This document shows positions 1 through 10,500 of a stretch of 64,000 nucleotides of DNA, piece after piece. A program made the position numbers and the translations under genes. Numbering within the stretch: the first letter of the stretch is position 1; the number at the start of each line of letters is the position of its first letter. This DNA is from Hymenobacter taeanensis (GTDB lineage Bacteria > Bacteroidota > Bacteroidia > Cytophagales > Hymenobacteraceae), in assembly GCF_013137895.1 (NCBI RefSeq), contig NZ_CP053538.1, forward strand, positions 929,501-993,500, in the 5' to 3' direction. The notes beneath the pieces are model-generated. The model was not told where the DNA came from and searched no databases. It worked only from the letters and a program-made list of their open reading frames with translations.

Positions 1-368
1 TTCACAACGCCCTGGAAACCTTTACCTTTTGAGGTACCAACTACATCAACGAATTCACCTTCTTCGAAGAGGGAAGCGTCGATAGTAGCGCCAGCGGCGA
101 AATTGGCAACCTCGTCGGTACGGAACTCAACGAGTTTTTTCTTGGGGGTGGTTCCGGCTTTAGCGAAGTGACCAGCCAGTGCTTTGGTGGTATTCTTGGC
201 TTTTTTCTCGCCGTAGCCGAGCTGGATGGCAGTGTAGCCGTCCGTTTCGATGGTCTTAACCTGCGTCACTACGCACGGACCCGCTTCAATGAGCGTGCAG
301 GGAATGTTCTTCCCGTCCGGAGTGAAGAGGCTTGTCATACCGATTTTTTTACCGATGATGCCAGGCAT
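1..368 (-). CDS. rplC: 50S ribosomal protein L3 (N-terminal part, cut by window edge)
   Basis: Large-subunit ribosomal protein L3, an early assembly protein that binds 23S rRNA near the peptidyl-transferase centre. The visible 122 codons begin [15 protein letters not shown], the typical L3 start, and continue through [10 protein letters not shown] and the [11 protein letters not shown] signature that leads into the long rRNA-penetrating loop. The rest lies left of the window; about 205 residues would be expected. In most bacteria rplC follows rpsJ directly. Here an O-antigen-ligase-like gene and about 270 bp of non-coding DNA lie between them, so rplC probably has its own promoter. A possible -7 box TAGCTTTG sits at 434-441 on the minus strand, but I see no matching -33 TTG. 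Confidence 0.97.
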   Translation of the reverse strand, partial: MPGIIGKKIGMTSLFTPDGKNIPCTLIEAGPCVVTQVKTIETDGYTAIQLGYGEKKAKNTTKALAGHFAKAGTTPKKKLVEFRTDEVANFAAGATIDASLFEEGEFVDVVGTSKGKGFQGVV

Positions 369-637
369 TCGATTGGGGTTTTAGAAAAAGACACACTTGA
401 AAACGCCCAAGTGGCGTTTTCGGAAATGGAGTGCAAAGCTAGGAAATTGTTACGTTATAAGCTACCTACCTTCTGAAATATTTTCAGCGTCACTTACTTA
501 GCTCCCATCAAACCTCTCTTTCTAATAGTTAATGACTTCCTTTACCCCTACCCTATCACTTGTGCTTTTCGATTCCCACGAAATACCTTTTTCAATAAAA
601 TTCTCTTAAGCTATTCCTTCGGAAAAATCCAATAGGC

Positions 638-1924
638 CTAACAAGGACGCCAGAGCCCCTCTGCTGATTCATTATTTTCCTTCTTTGCCCCTTCTAAAGC
701 TAGTAGCAGGAAAAACAGAGAGAAAGCAATGCCTATCTGCGTCTCAATAGTGTACTCCACCAAAAATGATATAGTAACAATTATATATTGGGTTAGCAGC
801 AGTGGGGCGTAGCGTGTGCCGCTCGTAATGCCAGGGTAGTAAAACCCTATAATGAATAAGACTACTCCTACACAACCAAGTGCCACGGTAGTAAACAAGA
901 ATTGGTTGTGCGGCAAAATGTAGGCCTCTGGCTGAATGTTCGGAAACTCTCGCTTGTAATGCTGAGCTAGCTCTTGCTCCATGTCTGCCTTACCTACACC
1001 GAACCAAGGATTATCTTCCACAACCTTCAAGGCTACCTTGTACGAGTACACCCGCCCAACCAGGGAATAGTTATTAGCGGAAGCTGTATGCTCGACTCGC
1101 CCTACATCTTCTCGAGTGTTAGCCGACTTATTTCTGAAGGTTGGAAAGCAGAGGTAGCTGAGTAATGGAAGTACTACCAGAATACTTCCTAGGCCAGTTG
1201 CTCTCTTATATTGCTTACGGTACAGGACCAGCCAAAGCAAGGCTATTCCCCCCAGCACGTAGAAGGTTACTAAGCCACTTCGCACAGCTAATAGATGCTG
1301 ATACAAGGCTAGGCCTATAACTGCTACTCGTAGCATCGTACGAGTACGTGGCTCCAACTTTGACTGGCCTAGTAGCACTGCGCCTACTGCTATGGCCAAC
1401 GTAACAATGAGACTGAACCGAATATGATCTGGCTCAGTGGGCATTACCTTGGAACGCAGGTATAGCTCATTGATCTCGTCTATATGGAACAAGTAGTTGC
1501 CTGTGCTTATTGCAGCACTAACGACGGTAACCACAATCAACAAATACCAAAGCAGACGCAACTGCCGGGTTGGGATTGGGGGCAAAAGCCAAAAGCCAAT
1601 AGGTAATGCCAGAAAGGGTAGCTGCAACACAATGTCCCGTTCATACTCTCGCAAATTGGCGTTACTAGTCAGCAGACCCGATGCCGCATGTATCCCGTAA
1701 ATGAGTACGAAGGGCAGATAGACCGCTCTACTGTTACGGGTATAGGAATCACCGTGGAGAATAAAAGAGAGTAGGCCACATAACAGCACGCCTACAATGC
1801 CGATGCTCGGGAGAATACGAAAGAATGTACTTGTAAACAGGCCTACAATTACGCAGGCGCAAAAAACGGTGCTAGCCGTTAATATTCGTGGAATAGTCAG
1901 TTGTGAACTGAGTGAGGAGGGCAT
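638..1924 (-). CDS. O-antigen ligase / Wzy-like polytopic membrane protein
   Basis: Polytopic inner-membrane protein of 428 residues, with about ten hydrophobic helices and one larger soluble loop between about residues 260 and 350. This is the layout of the O-antigen ligase/polymerase (Wzy_C) family, which transfers undecaprenyl-linked glycans to lipid A core or polymerises repeat units. The loop carries NYSLVGRVYSYKVAL followed by NPWFGVGKADM (near residue 305) and HNQF. The second ligase-like protein at 29332-30648 has equivalent motifs at the same positions, so the two are paralogues. It lies between rpsJ and rplC, behind an intrinsic terminator, which is an odd place for a glycan gene. 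The exact reaction, ligase or polymerase, cannot be told from sequence. Confidence 0.82.
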   Translation of the reverse strand: MPSSLSSQLTIPRILTASTVFCACVIVGLFTSTFFRILPSIGIVGVLLCGLLSFILHGDSYTRNSRAVYLPFVLIYGIHAASGLLTSNANLREYERDIVLQLPFLALPIGFWLLPPIPTRQLRLLWYLLIVVTVVSAAISTGNYLFHIDEINELYLRSKVMPTEPDHIRFSLIVTLAIAVGAVLLGQSKLEPRTRTMLRVAVIGLALYQHLLAVRSGLVTFYVLGGIALLWLVLYRKQYKRATGLGSILVVLPLLSYLCFPTFRNKSANTREDVGRVEHTASANNYSLVGRVYSYKVALKVVEDNPWFGVGKADMEQELAQHYKREFPNIQPEAYILPHNQFLFTTVALGCVGVVLFIIGFYYPGITSGTRYAPLLLTQYIIVTISFLVEYTIETQIGIAFSLFFLLLALEGAKKENNESAEGLWRPC

Positions 1925-2021
1925 GCAAGCGGGTACGGAATAAGCGGACTTGTAGTAAAGTTACCGCTGTCAAAAGCTCTATCATACGGCAGAGCTTACA
2001 TCTTACGCCACAAGTTGCACC

Positions 2022-2069
2022 GATTAAAACGAAAACACCCCACCGACTCCGAAGAATCGATGAGGTGTT
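2022..2069 (-). terminator. Intrinsic terminator after rpsJ
   Basis: Arms 2034-2045 and 2058-2069 form a 12-bp stem, with two G-U wobbles when read on the minus strand. A T-rich stretch (TTTTCGTTTT) follows on that strand. It lies just after the rpsJ stop codon and should end the rpsL-rpsG-fusA-rpsJ transcript. Confidence 0.8.
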
Positions 2070-2095
2070 GTTCCTAATTAGTCGGGAATCAGTCC

Positions 2096-2401
2096 TCAGA
2101 CTTTGATCTCAACGTCTACGCCGCTAGGCAGCTCCAGCTTCATCAGCGCATCTACGGTCTTCGACGAGGTCGAGTAGATGTCAACGAGACGCTTGTAGGT
2201 GCAGAGTTGGAATTGCTCACGCGACTTCTTGTTTACGTGGGGCGAACGTAGAACGGTGAATTTTTCCTTATCGGTTGGCAGTGGAATAGGACCGCTTACG
2301 ATAGCGCCCGTAGCCTTCACCGCCTTCACAATCTTCTCCGACGATTTGTCCACCAGGTTGTGGTCGTAGGATTTCAGTTTGATGCGAATTTTCTGGTTCA
2401 T
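2096..2401 (-). CDS. rpsJ: 30S ribosomal protein S10 (NusE)
   Basis: Small-subunit head protein that also acts as NusE, linking NusG to the ribosome. It has 101 residues, the usual length. The family features are [15 protein letters not shown] at the start, GPIPLPT in the middle, [15 protein letters not shown], and the ending [11 protein letters not shown]. It is the last gene of the str-type operon here: 21 bp separate it from fusA upstream, and a strong hairpin with a T-tract follows. The S10 gene is therefore transcriptionally split from rplC, which it usually precedes. Confidence 0.98.
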   Translation of the reverse strand: MNQKIRIKLKSYDHNLVDKSSEKIVKAVKATGAIVSGPIPLPTDKEKFTVLRSPHVNKKSREQFQLCTYKRLVDIYSTSSKTVDALMKLELPSGVDVEIKV

Positions 2402-2422
2402 GTCAATTAATGAGAAAGCGGA

Positions 2423-4564
2423 TTAGCGAATGGCGTTACCCTTTTGCTTAGCGATGATGCCTTCGGCCAAGTTCTGCGGCACCTGATCATAGTGCGAGAA
2501 CGTGAGCGAAGCCGAAGCACGGCCCGAAGAGATGGTACGCAGCGACGTTACGTAACCGAACAGCTCCGACAGCGGAACGTCAGCCTTGATAACATTAGCA
2601 CCACCCTTGGTGTCCATACCTTTCATAATACCCCGACGACGGTTCAGGTCACCCGTTACCGAGCCGGTGTACTCGTCTGGCGATACTACTTCTACAGCCA
2701 TGATGGGCTCGAGCAGTTTCGGACCAGCCTGCTTGCCAGCCTCACGGAAGCCACCACGAGCAGCGAGTTCGAACGACAGGGCGTCCGAGTCAACATCGTG
2801 GTAAGAACCGAAGAACAGACGTACACGCATGCCTTCAATAGGGAAGCCAGCCAGCGGACCGTTCTTCATAGCTTCTTCGAAGCCTTTCTGAACCGGAGCG
2901 ATGAATTCGCGGGGGATAACACCACCCGTGATATCGTTTACGAACTCCAGACCTGGTTTCTCTGGGTCGGTCAGTTTCGGACCGAGTTCGAATACGATGT
3001 CACCGAATTTACCACGACCACCCGTCTGCTTCTTGTAAGTCTCGCGGTGCTCAACTGTTTTGGTGAGAACCTCTTTGTAGGCCACCTGAGGAGCACCCTG
3101 GTTGATCTCTACCTTGAACTCACGACGCATACGGTCGATGATGATTTCTAGGTGAAGCTCACCCATACCTTTCAGTACGGTCTGGCCCGTCTCGGGGTCA
3201 GTCTGTACCACTAGGGTAGGATCTTCTTCTACAAGCTTGGCAATAGCCATACCCATCTTATCAACGTCGGCCTGAGTTTTGGGCTCAATGGCGTAACCGA
3301 TAACGGGCTCAGGGAAGGACATCGATTCCAGAACTACGCGCGACTTCTCGTCGGTCAGCGTGTCACCGGTTTTGATGTCTTTGAAACCAACACCAGCAGC
3401 AATGTCACCGGCCTGGATCTTGTCGATGGGGTTCTGCTTGTTGGAGTGCATCTGCATCAGGCGCGAGATACGCTCCTTTTTGCCGGTGCGGTTGTTGAAC
3501 ACGTACGAACCAGCGTCGAGCTGACCGCTGTAGCAGCGGAAGAAGCACAGACGGCCTACGAACGGGTCGGTAGCAATTTTGAATGCCAGAGCAGTAAAGG
3601 GCTCGTCATTGTCGGGGTGACGCTCGATTTCCTCACCAGTATCGGGGTTGGTACCGATGATGGCAGGCATATCCAGCGGCGAAGGCAGGTAGGCCATAAC
3701 GGCATCCAGCATCGACTGTACACCCTTGTTTTTGAAGGCCGAACCGCACATTACGGGCGAGAACTTCATGTCGATAACCGCTTTGCGGATTACCACCATC
3801 ATTTCTTCGCGGGTAATGGAGTCTGGATCATCAAAGAACTTCTCCATCAGCGTGTCGTCGTATTCAGCTACGCTTTCTACGAGCTTCTCACGCCACTCGG
3901 CAACCGTATCCACGAGGTCCTCGGGAACAGGGATTTCCTTGTAGGTTTTGCCCTGGGTTTCGTCGTCCCACACGATGGCTTTGCCAGTGAGCAGGTCAAC
4001 TACACCTTTGAAGGTATCTTCAGCGCCAATCGGGATTTGCAGAGGCACGGGGGTTGCGCCCAGTTTCTCCTTGATCTCGTTAACAGCCTTGAAGAAGTCA
4101 GCACCAGCGCGGTCCATCTTGTTTACGAAGCAGATGCGCGGCACTTTGTATTTGTCAGCCTGACGCCACACGGTCTCCGACTGCGGCTCTACGCCCGAAA
4201 CGGCGCAGAACAGAGCTACGGCACCGTCCAGAACACGCAGTGAACGTTCCACCTCTACGGTGAAGTCCACGTGACCGGGGGTATCGATCAGGTTGATTTT
4301 GTATTGCTTGGTCTCCGGCGTTGGATCACCCTGTACGGTAGGGTAGTTCCAGAAGGTAGTAGTAGCAGCCGACGTGATGGTGATACCACGCTCCTGCTCC
4401 TGCTCCATCCAGTCCATCGTGGCAGCACCTTCGTGCACCTCCCCGATTTTGTGGGTCTTACCGGTATAGTAGAGAATGCGCTCCGAAGTCGTGGTCTTAC
4501 CGGCGTCGATGTGCGCCATAATCCCGATGTTCCGGAGGTATTGCAGGTCTTTGTTTACAGCCAT
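2423..4564 (-). CDS. fusA: Elongation factor G
   Basis: Ribosomal translocase GTPase of 713 residues. The G1 motif AHIDAGKTT lies at about residues 17-25, followed by the switch region ([11 protein letters not shown]), G3 DTPGHVDF and G4 NKMDRAGA. Domains II-V follow; domain IV has the [12 protein letters not shown] segment and domain V the usual [15 protein letters not shown]. It drives tRNA-mRNA translocation and also works with RRF (encoded at 26491-27054) in ribosome recycling. It sits between rpsG and rpsJ in the str operon. I see no missing motif and no sign of being a second, divergent EF-G2 copy. Confidence 0.98.
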   Translation of the reverse strand: MAVNKDLQYLRNIGIMAHIDAGKTTTSERILYYTGKTHKIGEVHEGAATMDWMEQEQERGITITSAATTTFWNYPTVQGDPTPETKQYKINLIDTPGHVDFTVEVERSLRVLDGAVALFCAVSGVEPQSETVWRQADKYKVPRICFVNKMDRAGADFFKAVNEIKEKLGATPVPLQIPIGAEDTFKGVVDLLTGKAIVWDDETQGKTYKEIPVPEDLVDTVAEWREKLVESVAEYDDTLMEKFFDDPDSITREEMMVVIRKAVIDMKFSPVMCGSAFKNKGVQSMLDAVMAYLPSPLDMPAIIGTNPDTGEEIERHPDNDEPFTALAFKIATDPFVGRLCFFRCYSGQLDAGSYVFNNRTGKKERISRLMQMHSNKQNPIDKIQAGDIAAGVGFKDIKTGDTLTDEKSRVVLESMSFPEPVIGYAIEPKTQADVDKMGMAIAKLVEEDPTLVVQTDPETGQTVLKGMGELHLEIIIDRMRREFKVEINQGAPQVAYKEVLTKTVEHRETYKKQTGGRGKFGDIVFELGPKLTDPEKPGLEFVNDITGGVIPREFIAPVQKGFEEAMKNGPLAGFPIEGMRVRLFFGSYHDVDSDALSFELAARGGFREAGKQAGPKLLEPIMAVEVVSPDEYTGSVTGDLNRRRGIMKGMDTKGGANVIKADVPLSELFGYVTSLRTISSGRASASLTFSHYDQVPQNLAEGIIAKQKGNAIR

Positions 4565-4669
4565 TGCTTTTTTGTGACGTAGGGACTTCAGTAGTTGAGC
4601 TTGGGGAACACGAAAATCACTTTTCTCATTCCCAGAGCTACCAACTTCTAAAGCCCCTGTCTGTCTAAA

Positions 4670-5137
4670 TTAGAAGCGGAAGTGCGAGAAGGCCTTGTTG
4701 GCTTCGGCCATCCGGTGGGTGTCGTCCTTTTTCTTAACGGCAGCACCCTCACCTTTAGCAGCGGCAATGATTTCGCCAGCCAGCTTGTCTTTCATGGTTT
4801 TCTCACCACGACGACGAGCGTACTGAATCAACCACTTCGAGCCTACAGCGATACGACGGTCAGGGCGAACTTCGGTAGGCACCTGGAAGGTAGCACCACC
4901 TACACGGCGGCTCTTCACTTCTACGGTTGGCATTACGTTGTTCAGGGCTTTGCGCCACATCTCTACGCCACTCTCTTTAGTGCGCTGCTCTACTAGCTCG
5001 CAAGCATCGTAGAAAATGGTGTAGGCCAGGTTTTTCTTCCCGTCATACATCATGTAGTTGACGAAACGGGTTACCAGCGTCTCCTTGTACTTGGGGTCGG
5101 GCAGGAGGATGCGCTTCTTTGGTTTTGACTTTCTCAT
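4670..5137 (-). CDS. rpsG: 30S ribosomal protein S7
   Basis: Primary 16S rRNA-binding protein of the 30S head, 155 residues, normal length. It starts [17 protein letters not shown] and has the helical core [15 protein letters not shown], then [16 protein letters not shown] (the rRNA-contacting beta-hairpin) and [14 protein letters not shown]. The C-terminus [18 protein letters not shown] is typical. It lies between rpsL (84 bp upstream) and fusA (105 bp downstream) and is expected to be transcribed from the rpsL promoter. Confidence 0.98.
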   Translation of the reverse strand: MRKSKPKKRILLPDPKYKETLVTRFVNYMMYDGKKNLAYTIFYDACELVEQRTKESGVEMWRKALNNVMPTVEVKSRRVGGATFQVPTEVRPDRRIAVGSKWLIQYARRRGEKTMKDKLAGEIIAAAKGEGAAVKKKDDTHRMAEANKAFSHFRF

Positions 5138-5221
5138 GGGTGTAGAAATGAGTGGTAAGTAGCGAGCAGTGGGATAAGAACCATGTGCTATCCGGCACTG
5201 GGCACTACCTCACTCGTTCAA

Positions 5222-5650
5222 TTACTTTTTCTTGCCGGGTGCTGGTTTACCGCCTTTGCCTGCTGCGGCAGCTTGGCCTGGCTTCGGACGCTTAGCGCCA
5301 TACTTAGAACGACGCTGCAGACGACCGTTTACGCCAGCGGTGTCAAGAGCACCACGGATGATGTGGTAACGCACACCGGGAAGGTCTTTCACACGGCCAC
5401 CACGGATCAGCACGATGCTGTGCTCCTGCAGGTTGTGGCCTTCACCTGGGATGTAGGCATTAACTTCTTTGCCGTTGGTCAGACGCACGCGGGCAACTTT
5501 ACGCATAGCCGAGTTTGGCTTCTTAGGCGTAGTGGTATACACGCGAGTGCAAACGCCACGGCGCTGCGGGCACGAATCAAGGGCGGGCGACTTCGACTTC
5601 GTCGTCAGCTTCTCGCGGCCTTTTCGTACTAACTGGTTGATAGTAGGCAT
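5222..5650 (-). CDS. rpsL: 30S ribosomal protein S12
   Basis: Decoding-centre protein, 142 residues. The core matches S12 throughout: [43 protein letters not shown] and [10 protein letters not shown]. Both lysines where streptomycin-resistance changes usually arise (TPKKPNS and GRVKDLP) are present, so the sequence predicts a streptomycin-sensitive form. After KRPK comes an Ala/Gly/Pro/Lys-rich tail of about 20 residues, a low-complexity extension beyond the usual C-terminus. First gene of the rpsL-rpsG-fusA-rpsJ operon, with a clear Bacteroidota-type promoter upstream. Confidence 0.98.
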   Translation of the reverse strand: MPTINQLVRKGREKLTTKSKSPALDSCPQRRGVCTRVYTTTPKKPNSAMRKVARVRLTNGKEVNAYIPGEGHNLQEHSIVLIRGGRVKDLPGVRYHIIRGALDTAGVNGRLQRRSKYGAKRPKPGQAAAAGKGGKPAPGKKK

Positions 5651-5698
5651 TTATGGAATGTTTTGTCAAGGAGGGTTCTCTCCCAAAAATTAGGCTTG

Positions 5699-5730
5699 CA
5701 AAGGTATAGAAGATGGGTTGAAATAGCAAA
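5699..5730 (-). promoter_or_regulatory. Promoter of the rpsL-rpsG-fusA-rpsJ operon
   Basis: On the minus strand there is TTTG at 5730-5727, a 20-bp spacer, and TACCTTTG at 5706-5699. This fits the Bacteroidota sigma-ABfr consensus TTTG-N19/20-TAnnTTTG. Transcription would start near 5692, about 40 bp ahead of the rpsL ATG. Confidence 0.7.
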
Positions 5731-5868
5731 CGGGTTGAAATAGATAATTTTAGAGAAACCCAGCCCGCTTTTTTGAGGCTGCTTGCCGGAGTTTAAATAA
5801 TGGTTACGGTAGTGTTTAAATGGTGCTTATGACTGTTCCAAACAGTTGGCCCCTCCCCTACCACCGGT

Positions 5869-6744
5869 TCAAACTTCTAACTGCGGCATCTTCCAGCGCT
5901 GCCCTACTAGCTTGCGGAGCGTCCGCTGCCAGCTCGGGAGGTTGCGGTAGGCCAGTTCCTGCTGATGTATCATCGGCAGGTTGAGCTTATCTAGTTGCCC
6001 CAATAGTTGAGACTGTTTGCCATACTTGGCTACTACCTGTGAGATAACTGGCCTAGCATCCTTCAGATTCCAGTAGTGCCACAGATAGTCCGGCACATCA
6101 GCAATAGGACCTTCTACCGCGAAGCGCAGGCTCCACGCCAGCTGCTCCATCATGTGCTTGTTATAGGTAGCGTAGAGCTGCTCGGCTAGTGCCATAACCT
6201 CGCGCAGCAGATAGGCTTTGTCACTGCGGAATGCCAGCACTCCGGAATTAAACAGCTCTGTTTCGGGAGTTACGCGCATCGTATGACCACCGCTAGGCCA
6301 CCCATGGCCACGTAGGTGCTTATATACTTTACGGCTGAGCGTATTGCCACTGATTAGCTTGCCCTCGTTCTGATGCATATAGAATGTACCGGCTTCTACT
6401 TGCTCAAAAAGTGGCCTAGGATCTTTACGCCAGATAGTGTCGGTATCGAGGAAGAACATGTTACCGGGGTAGTGTGCCGCGGCATGCTCCAGCACTCCAA
6501 TCTTCAGCAGGTACACTTTATTCACCGCTCCCAGCCACGCTTGCCACTGCTCCGATTCCACGGCCGGGTACTGAACATCGGGACGGTGGCCTAGCACCTC
6601 CTGAAAAGGCGTAGCATCATCTGTATAAATCAGTATCTGAGTATCCGCCCTTGTAGGAGTTACCTGGTCATATGAAAGGATGCTATAGAAAGCTTCGTTA
6701 CGAATGTCCGCTGAGCCGTAGGCCAGGTAGATCAGGTAGTTCAT
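5869..6744 (-). CDS. Putative nucleotide-sugar glycosyltransferase (GT-A type)
   Basis: Cytosolic protein of 291 residues that looks like a GT-A fold transferase. It opens with MNYLIYLAYGSADI, has a QILIYTDD strand near residue 38, and carries FFLDTDTIW near residue 100, the DxD motif that binds metal and nucleotide-sugar. A later LFNSGVLAFR segment and a tryptophan-rich stretch (DYLWHYWNLKD) are typical of GT8-like and related capsular transferases. An upstream in-frame start at 6771 would add nine residues; the ATG at 6744 fits the family better. It stands alone between the DUF3467 gene and rpsL. The acceptor is unknown. Confidence 0.65.
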   Translation of the reverse strand: MNYLIYLAYGSADIRNEAFYSILSYDQVTPTRADTQILIYTDDATPFQEVLGHRPDVQYPAVESEQWQAWLGAVNKVYLLKIGVLEHAAAHYPGNMFFLDTDTIWRKDPRPLFEQVEAGTFYMHQNEGKLISGNTLSRKVYKHLRGHGWPSGGHTMRVTPETELFNSGVLAFRSDKAYLLREVMALAEQLYATYNKHMMEQLAWSLRFAVEGPIADVPDYLWHYWNLKDARPVISQVVAKYGKQSQLLGQLDKLNLPMIHQQELAYRNLPSWQRTLRKLVGQRWKMPQLEV

Positions 6745-6808
6745 TCCGTAAAGATACCAGCCTAGAGTCACCTGTTCTCGACTGGTCTAGAATTGTCTTT
6801 AAATCAGC

Positions 6809-6839
6809 AACGGCTTTTACCATCCCGGTAAAAGCCGTT
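6809..6839. terminator. Inverted repeat between DUF3467 and glycosyltransferase genes
   Basis: Perfect 13-bp arms (AACGGCTTTTACC at 6809-6821 and its complement at 6827-6839) with a 5-base loop. It has no strong T-tract on either side. It may still end or process the transcript coming from the DUF3467 gene. Confidence 0.5.
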
Positions 6840-6863
6840 ACACCCGTTGCATTATTCTACTTT

Positions 6864-7211
6864 CTAGGCCTCTCCCATCGTGCCACCAAAACCCATTGGG
6901 TACCCCTGAGCGTCAGGCTGCACCTTAATGGGACCGTATGCCTTTTCGTATCGGTCTAGGTTTTCGGTTAGAGCAGTAACCAAGCGCTTCGCATGCTCGG
7001 GCGTAATCACAATCCGCGCTTTTACCTTAGCCTTCGGTAAACCTGGCATCAACCGTATAAAGTCGATAACGAATTCGCTCGTGCTGTGCGCAATCATCGC
7101 CAGGTTGGCGTACTGCCCTTCGGCAATTTCCTCCGATAGCTCAATGCTGATGGCATTGGGGTCCTGGGGTTGTTGTGGGGCGTTAGGATCTGCTGGTTGG
7201 TTGGGTTGCAT
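6864..7211 (-). CDS. DUF3467 family protein
   Basis: Small soluble protein of 115 residues. After a Pro/Gln/Asn-rich N-terminus (first 20 residues) comes a compact domain with IELSEEIAEGQYANLAMIAHS, FVIDFIRLMPG, AKVKARIVITPEHAKRLV and LTENLDRYEKAYG. This is the DUF3467 pattern. Members often lie close to rpoC in Bacteroidota, as here, where only a small membrane-protein gene intervenes. The function is not established. The spacing to the upstream 78-residue ORF is 6 bp, so the two are probably cotranscribed. Confidence 0.8.
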   Translation of the reverse strand: MQPNQPADPNAPQQPQDPNAISIELSEEIAEGQYANLAMIAHSTSEFVIDFIRLMPGLPKAKVKARIVITPEHAKRLVTALTENLDRYEKAYGPIKVQPDAQGYPMGFGGTMGEA

Positions 7212-7217
7212 GTCGAG

Positions 7218-7454
7218 TTATTGTTTGTGCTCTGATTTCAGTTGCATGAGCCTTTGCCTACTCACATAAATGGTAAAAATAGAGATAACCGTAGTTAGCA
7301 ACACGCTTACATACCCAATAACATCAAAAGCATCTTGATCAAGCTGATTATTAAAGCTATTGACAACAGCAAATACTAGCATAATAACATGGTAGAAAAG
7401 TAACCAAGTGGAGCACACCATAAGTGATATATAGCCTGTCTTTTTCAAGCTCAT
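7218..7454 (-). CDS. Small two-helix membrane protein
   Basis: A 78-residue protein with two predicted transmembrane helices (about residues 9-31 and 45-63) and a short basic tail ending QRLMQLKSEHKQ. I recognise no family. It is six bases ahead of the DUF3467 gene on the same strand and follows the rpoC terminator, so the pair probably forms its own small transcript. The codon use and base composition look more AT-rich than rpoC next door. It is a likely real gene because of the tight spacing and hydrophobic pattern, but the evidence is modest. Confidence 0.6.
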   Translation of the reverse strand: MSLKKTGYISLMVCSTWLLFYHVIMLVFAVVNSFNNQLDQDAFDVIGYVSVLLTTVISIFTIYVSRQRLMQLKSEHKQ

Positions 7455-7470
7455 AATATCGTCAAATAAC

Positions 7471-7502
7471 AGAAAAAGCCGACCGAATTGCTTCGGCCGG
7501 CT
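7471..7502 (-). terminator. Intrinsic terminator after rpoC
   Basis: Arms 7477-7487 and 7492-7502 give an 11-bp GC-rich stem (one G-U pair) with a 4-base loop. A TTTTTCT tract follows on the minus strand. It lies 25 bp past the rpoC stop and should end the long secE-to-rpoC transcript. Confidence 0.8.
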
Positions 7503-7526
7503 TCTCCTATTTACGCTACTTCAAAA

Positions 7527-10500
7527 CTACTCCGATACGGACTCGCGGCGTGAGGCCCGGGCGGGGCGCTTGGTAGGAGCCGCAGCTTCGTCGGTCTTCG
7601 CAGCTTGAGCGGCTTCGAAATCCTCCTTCGAGCCCACGACCTGACGCGTGTATTCGCGCAGACCGGTACCGGCCGGAATGAGGTGACCTACGATTACGTT
7701 CTCCTTCAGGCCCAGCAGTTCGTCGGCCTTGCCACGGATGGCAGCTTCCGACAGCACCTTGGTCGTCTCCTGGAAGGAAGCGGCCGAGATGAACGACTGC
7801 GTACCCAACGAAGCCTGGGTGATACCCTGCAGCGTGGGCCGCGATACGGCCGGCTGTGCTTCGCGTACTTCTACCAGAGCCAAGTCGCGACGACGCAGGC
7901 TGGAGTTCTCGTCGCGCAGGCGACGGGCACTCACAATCTGGCCAGGCTTCAAGTTGGTCGAGTCGCCGGCATTCGTTACCACCTTCATGTCGATGATGGT
8001 ATCGTTTTCTTCCATGAACACGATCTTGTCGATAACCTGATGCTCCAGGAAGGTCGTATCGCCGGCGTCGAGGATCACGACTTTCTGCATCATCTGGCGA
8101 ACTACCACCTCGATGTGCTTGTCGTTGATCTTCACACCCTGCAAACGGTATACTTCCTGAATCTCGTTCACGAGGTACTCCTGCACCGCACCGGGACCCT
8201 GAATGCTCAGGATGTCGGACGGCGTGATAGCACCATCGGAGAGCGGCATACCAGCCCGGATGAAGTCGTTGTCCTGCACCAGAATGTGCTTAGAAAGCGG
8301 CACCATGTACTTCTTCTTGACGCCGTCTTTCGACTCCACGAAGATTTCACGGTTACCACGCTTCACCGTACCGTAGGTTACTACACCGTCGATTTCCGAC
8401 ACAACAGCCGGGTTCGAGGGGTTACGAGCTTCGAAAAGCTCCGTAACGCGGGGCAGACCACCGGTAATGTCGCGGGTTTTGCCCACGGCACGCGGAATCT
8501 TGGCCAGAATCTGACCAGCCTTGATTTTCTCGCCATTCTCTACGTTCAAGTGCGAACCTACCGGGATGCTGTAGCCCTTTGAGCCTTCCATGTCGCCCTT
8601 CTTGCCGGGGCGCACGATGATCGAGGGGTTCTGGTCCTTGGCTTTCGATTCGATAATCACTTTCTCGCGGTGACCAGTCTGTTCGTCCGACTCCTCGCGG
8701 TAAGTGATACCTTCGGTGATGGCGTCATACTGAATGGTACCATCAAACTCGGCCAGAATAACGGCGTTGTAGGGGTCCCAGTTATTCAGCTCCTGGCCTT
8801 TCTCTACTTCTTGACCTTCGTCAACCAGCAGGAATGAGCCGTATGGAACGTGGTTCGAGATGAACACCTTACCGGTGCCTTTCTCCACGATACGAATTTC
8901 GCCCGAACGACCCATTACCACTTTCACTGGCTCGCCATCGGCGTTAGCAGTTTCAACGGTCCGGATGTCTTCGAACTCCACCACACCGGCGAACTTAGCA
9001 CGGATGCTAGCTTCAACGGCAATGTTCGAGGCAGTACCACCTACGTGGAAGGTACGCAGGGTCAGCTGGGTGCCGGGTTCACCGATCGACTGAGCAGCAA
9101 TTACGCCTACAGCCTCACCTTTCTGTACCATGCGGCCCGACGACAGGTTACGGCCGTAGCAACGGGCGCAGATACCACGCTTCGACTCACAAGTCAGTAC
9201 CGAACGGATTTCCACCGATTCGATGCTGGTGTTGTCGATACGACGCGTGATTTCTTCCGTGATTTCGTCACCAGCCGTCAGAATCACCTCGTCGGTCAGC
9301 GGATCGATGATATCGTGTACTGCTACACGACCCAGGATACGCTCAGCCAGCGGCTCTACGATGTCCTCGTTATCCTTCAGAGCGAAGGTTTCGATGCCAC
9401 GGAGAGTGCCGCAGTCGTTTTCGTTTACGATAACATCCTGCGATACGTCCACCAGACGACGCGTCAGGTAGCCGGCGTCAGCCGTCTTCAGAGCGGTGTC
9501 GGCCAGACCCTTACGGGCACCGTGGGTAGAGATGAAGTACTCGATTACGTCTAGGCCTTCTTTGAAGTTAGACAGAATCGGGTTTTCGATAATCTCACCT
9601 ACCGAGCCCTGCAGCGACTTCTGTGGCTTAGCCATCAGACCCCGCATACCGCCGAGCTGACGGATCTGCTCACGCGAGCCACGAGCACCGGAGTGCATCA
9701 TCATGTAAATCGAGTTGAAGCCCTGGTTCTCCTTTTCGAGGCGACCCATGAGGGTTTCAGTGATTTGGTTGTTGATGCGGGTCCAGATGTCGATAACCTG
9801 GTTGTAACGCTCATTGTCGGTAATCAGACCCATCTGGTAGTTCTGAGTAACGGCCTTCACGTCGTTCTGCGCTTGCAGAACCAGGGCATCCTTCTCTTTC
9901 GGAATCTGGATGTCGCCCAGACCCATTGATAGACCACCTTTGTAAGCCGACTGGAAGCCCAGCGTCTTGATGTCGTCGAGGAACTGCGCCGTGCGGGCCA
10001 TGCCCGTACGCTTGAACACCATCGAGATGATCTGCTGAAGCTTCTTCTTCGTCAGCAGTTCATCCACGAAACCTACTTCTTCTGGTACGAGCTGGTTGAA
10101 TAGCACGCGGCCAGCCACCGTCTCGATGATCTTCGTTACGAGGTTATCTTCCTCGTCACGAACCTTCGTGCGCACCTTAATATAGGCGTGCTTCGAAAGT
10201 TGACCTTCGTTGATAGCAATAACCACTTCCTCGTCGGAGTAGAACATGCGGCCTTCGCCTTGGATGCTCTCCTCTTCAGTGCTGCGCTTGCCTTTGGTTA
10301 CGTAGTACAGGCCTAGAACCATGTCCTGCGACGGTACCGCGATGGGCGCGCCGTTGGCGGGGTTCAGGATGTTGTGCGACGCCAGCATCAGCATAGAGGC
10401 TTCCAGGATAGCGGCCGGTCCCAGGGGAACGTGCACAGCCATCTGGTCACCGTCAAAGTCAGCGTTGAAAGCCGTACACACTAGTGGGTGCAGCTGGATA

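Noticed and set aside
369..637. Possible small gene between rplC and the O-antigen ligase gene
   Set aside because: The only frame is antisense to rplC and runs into a low-complexity spacer. I saw only a lone -7-like box.
7605..8582. Long open frame (325 codons) on the plus strand opposite rpoC, and similar ones opposite fusA (3446-4243) and rpoB
   Set aside because: These are antisense shadows of highly conserved genes with strong codon bias; the translations lack any domain or conserved start.
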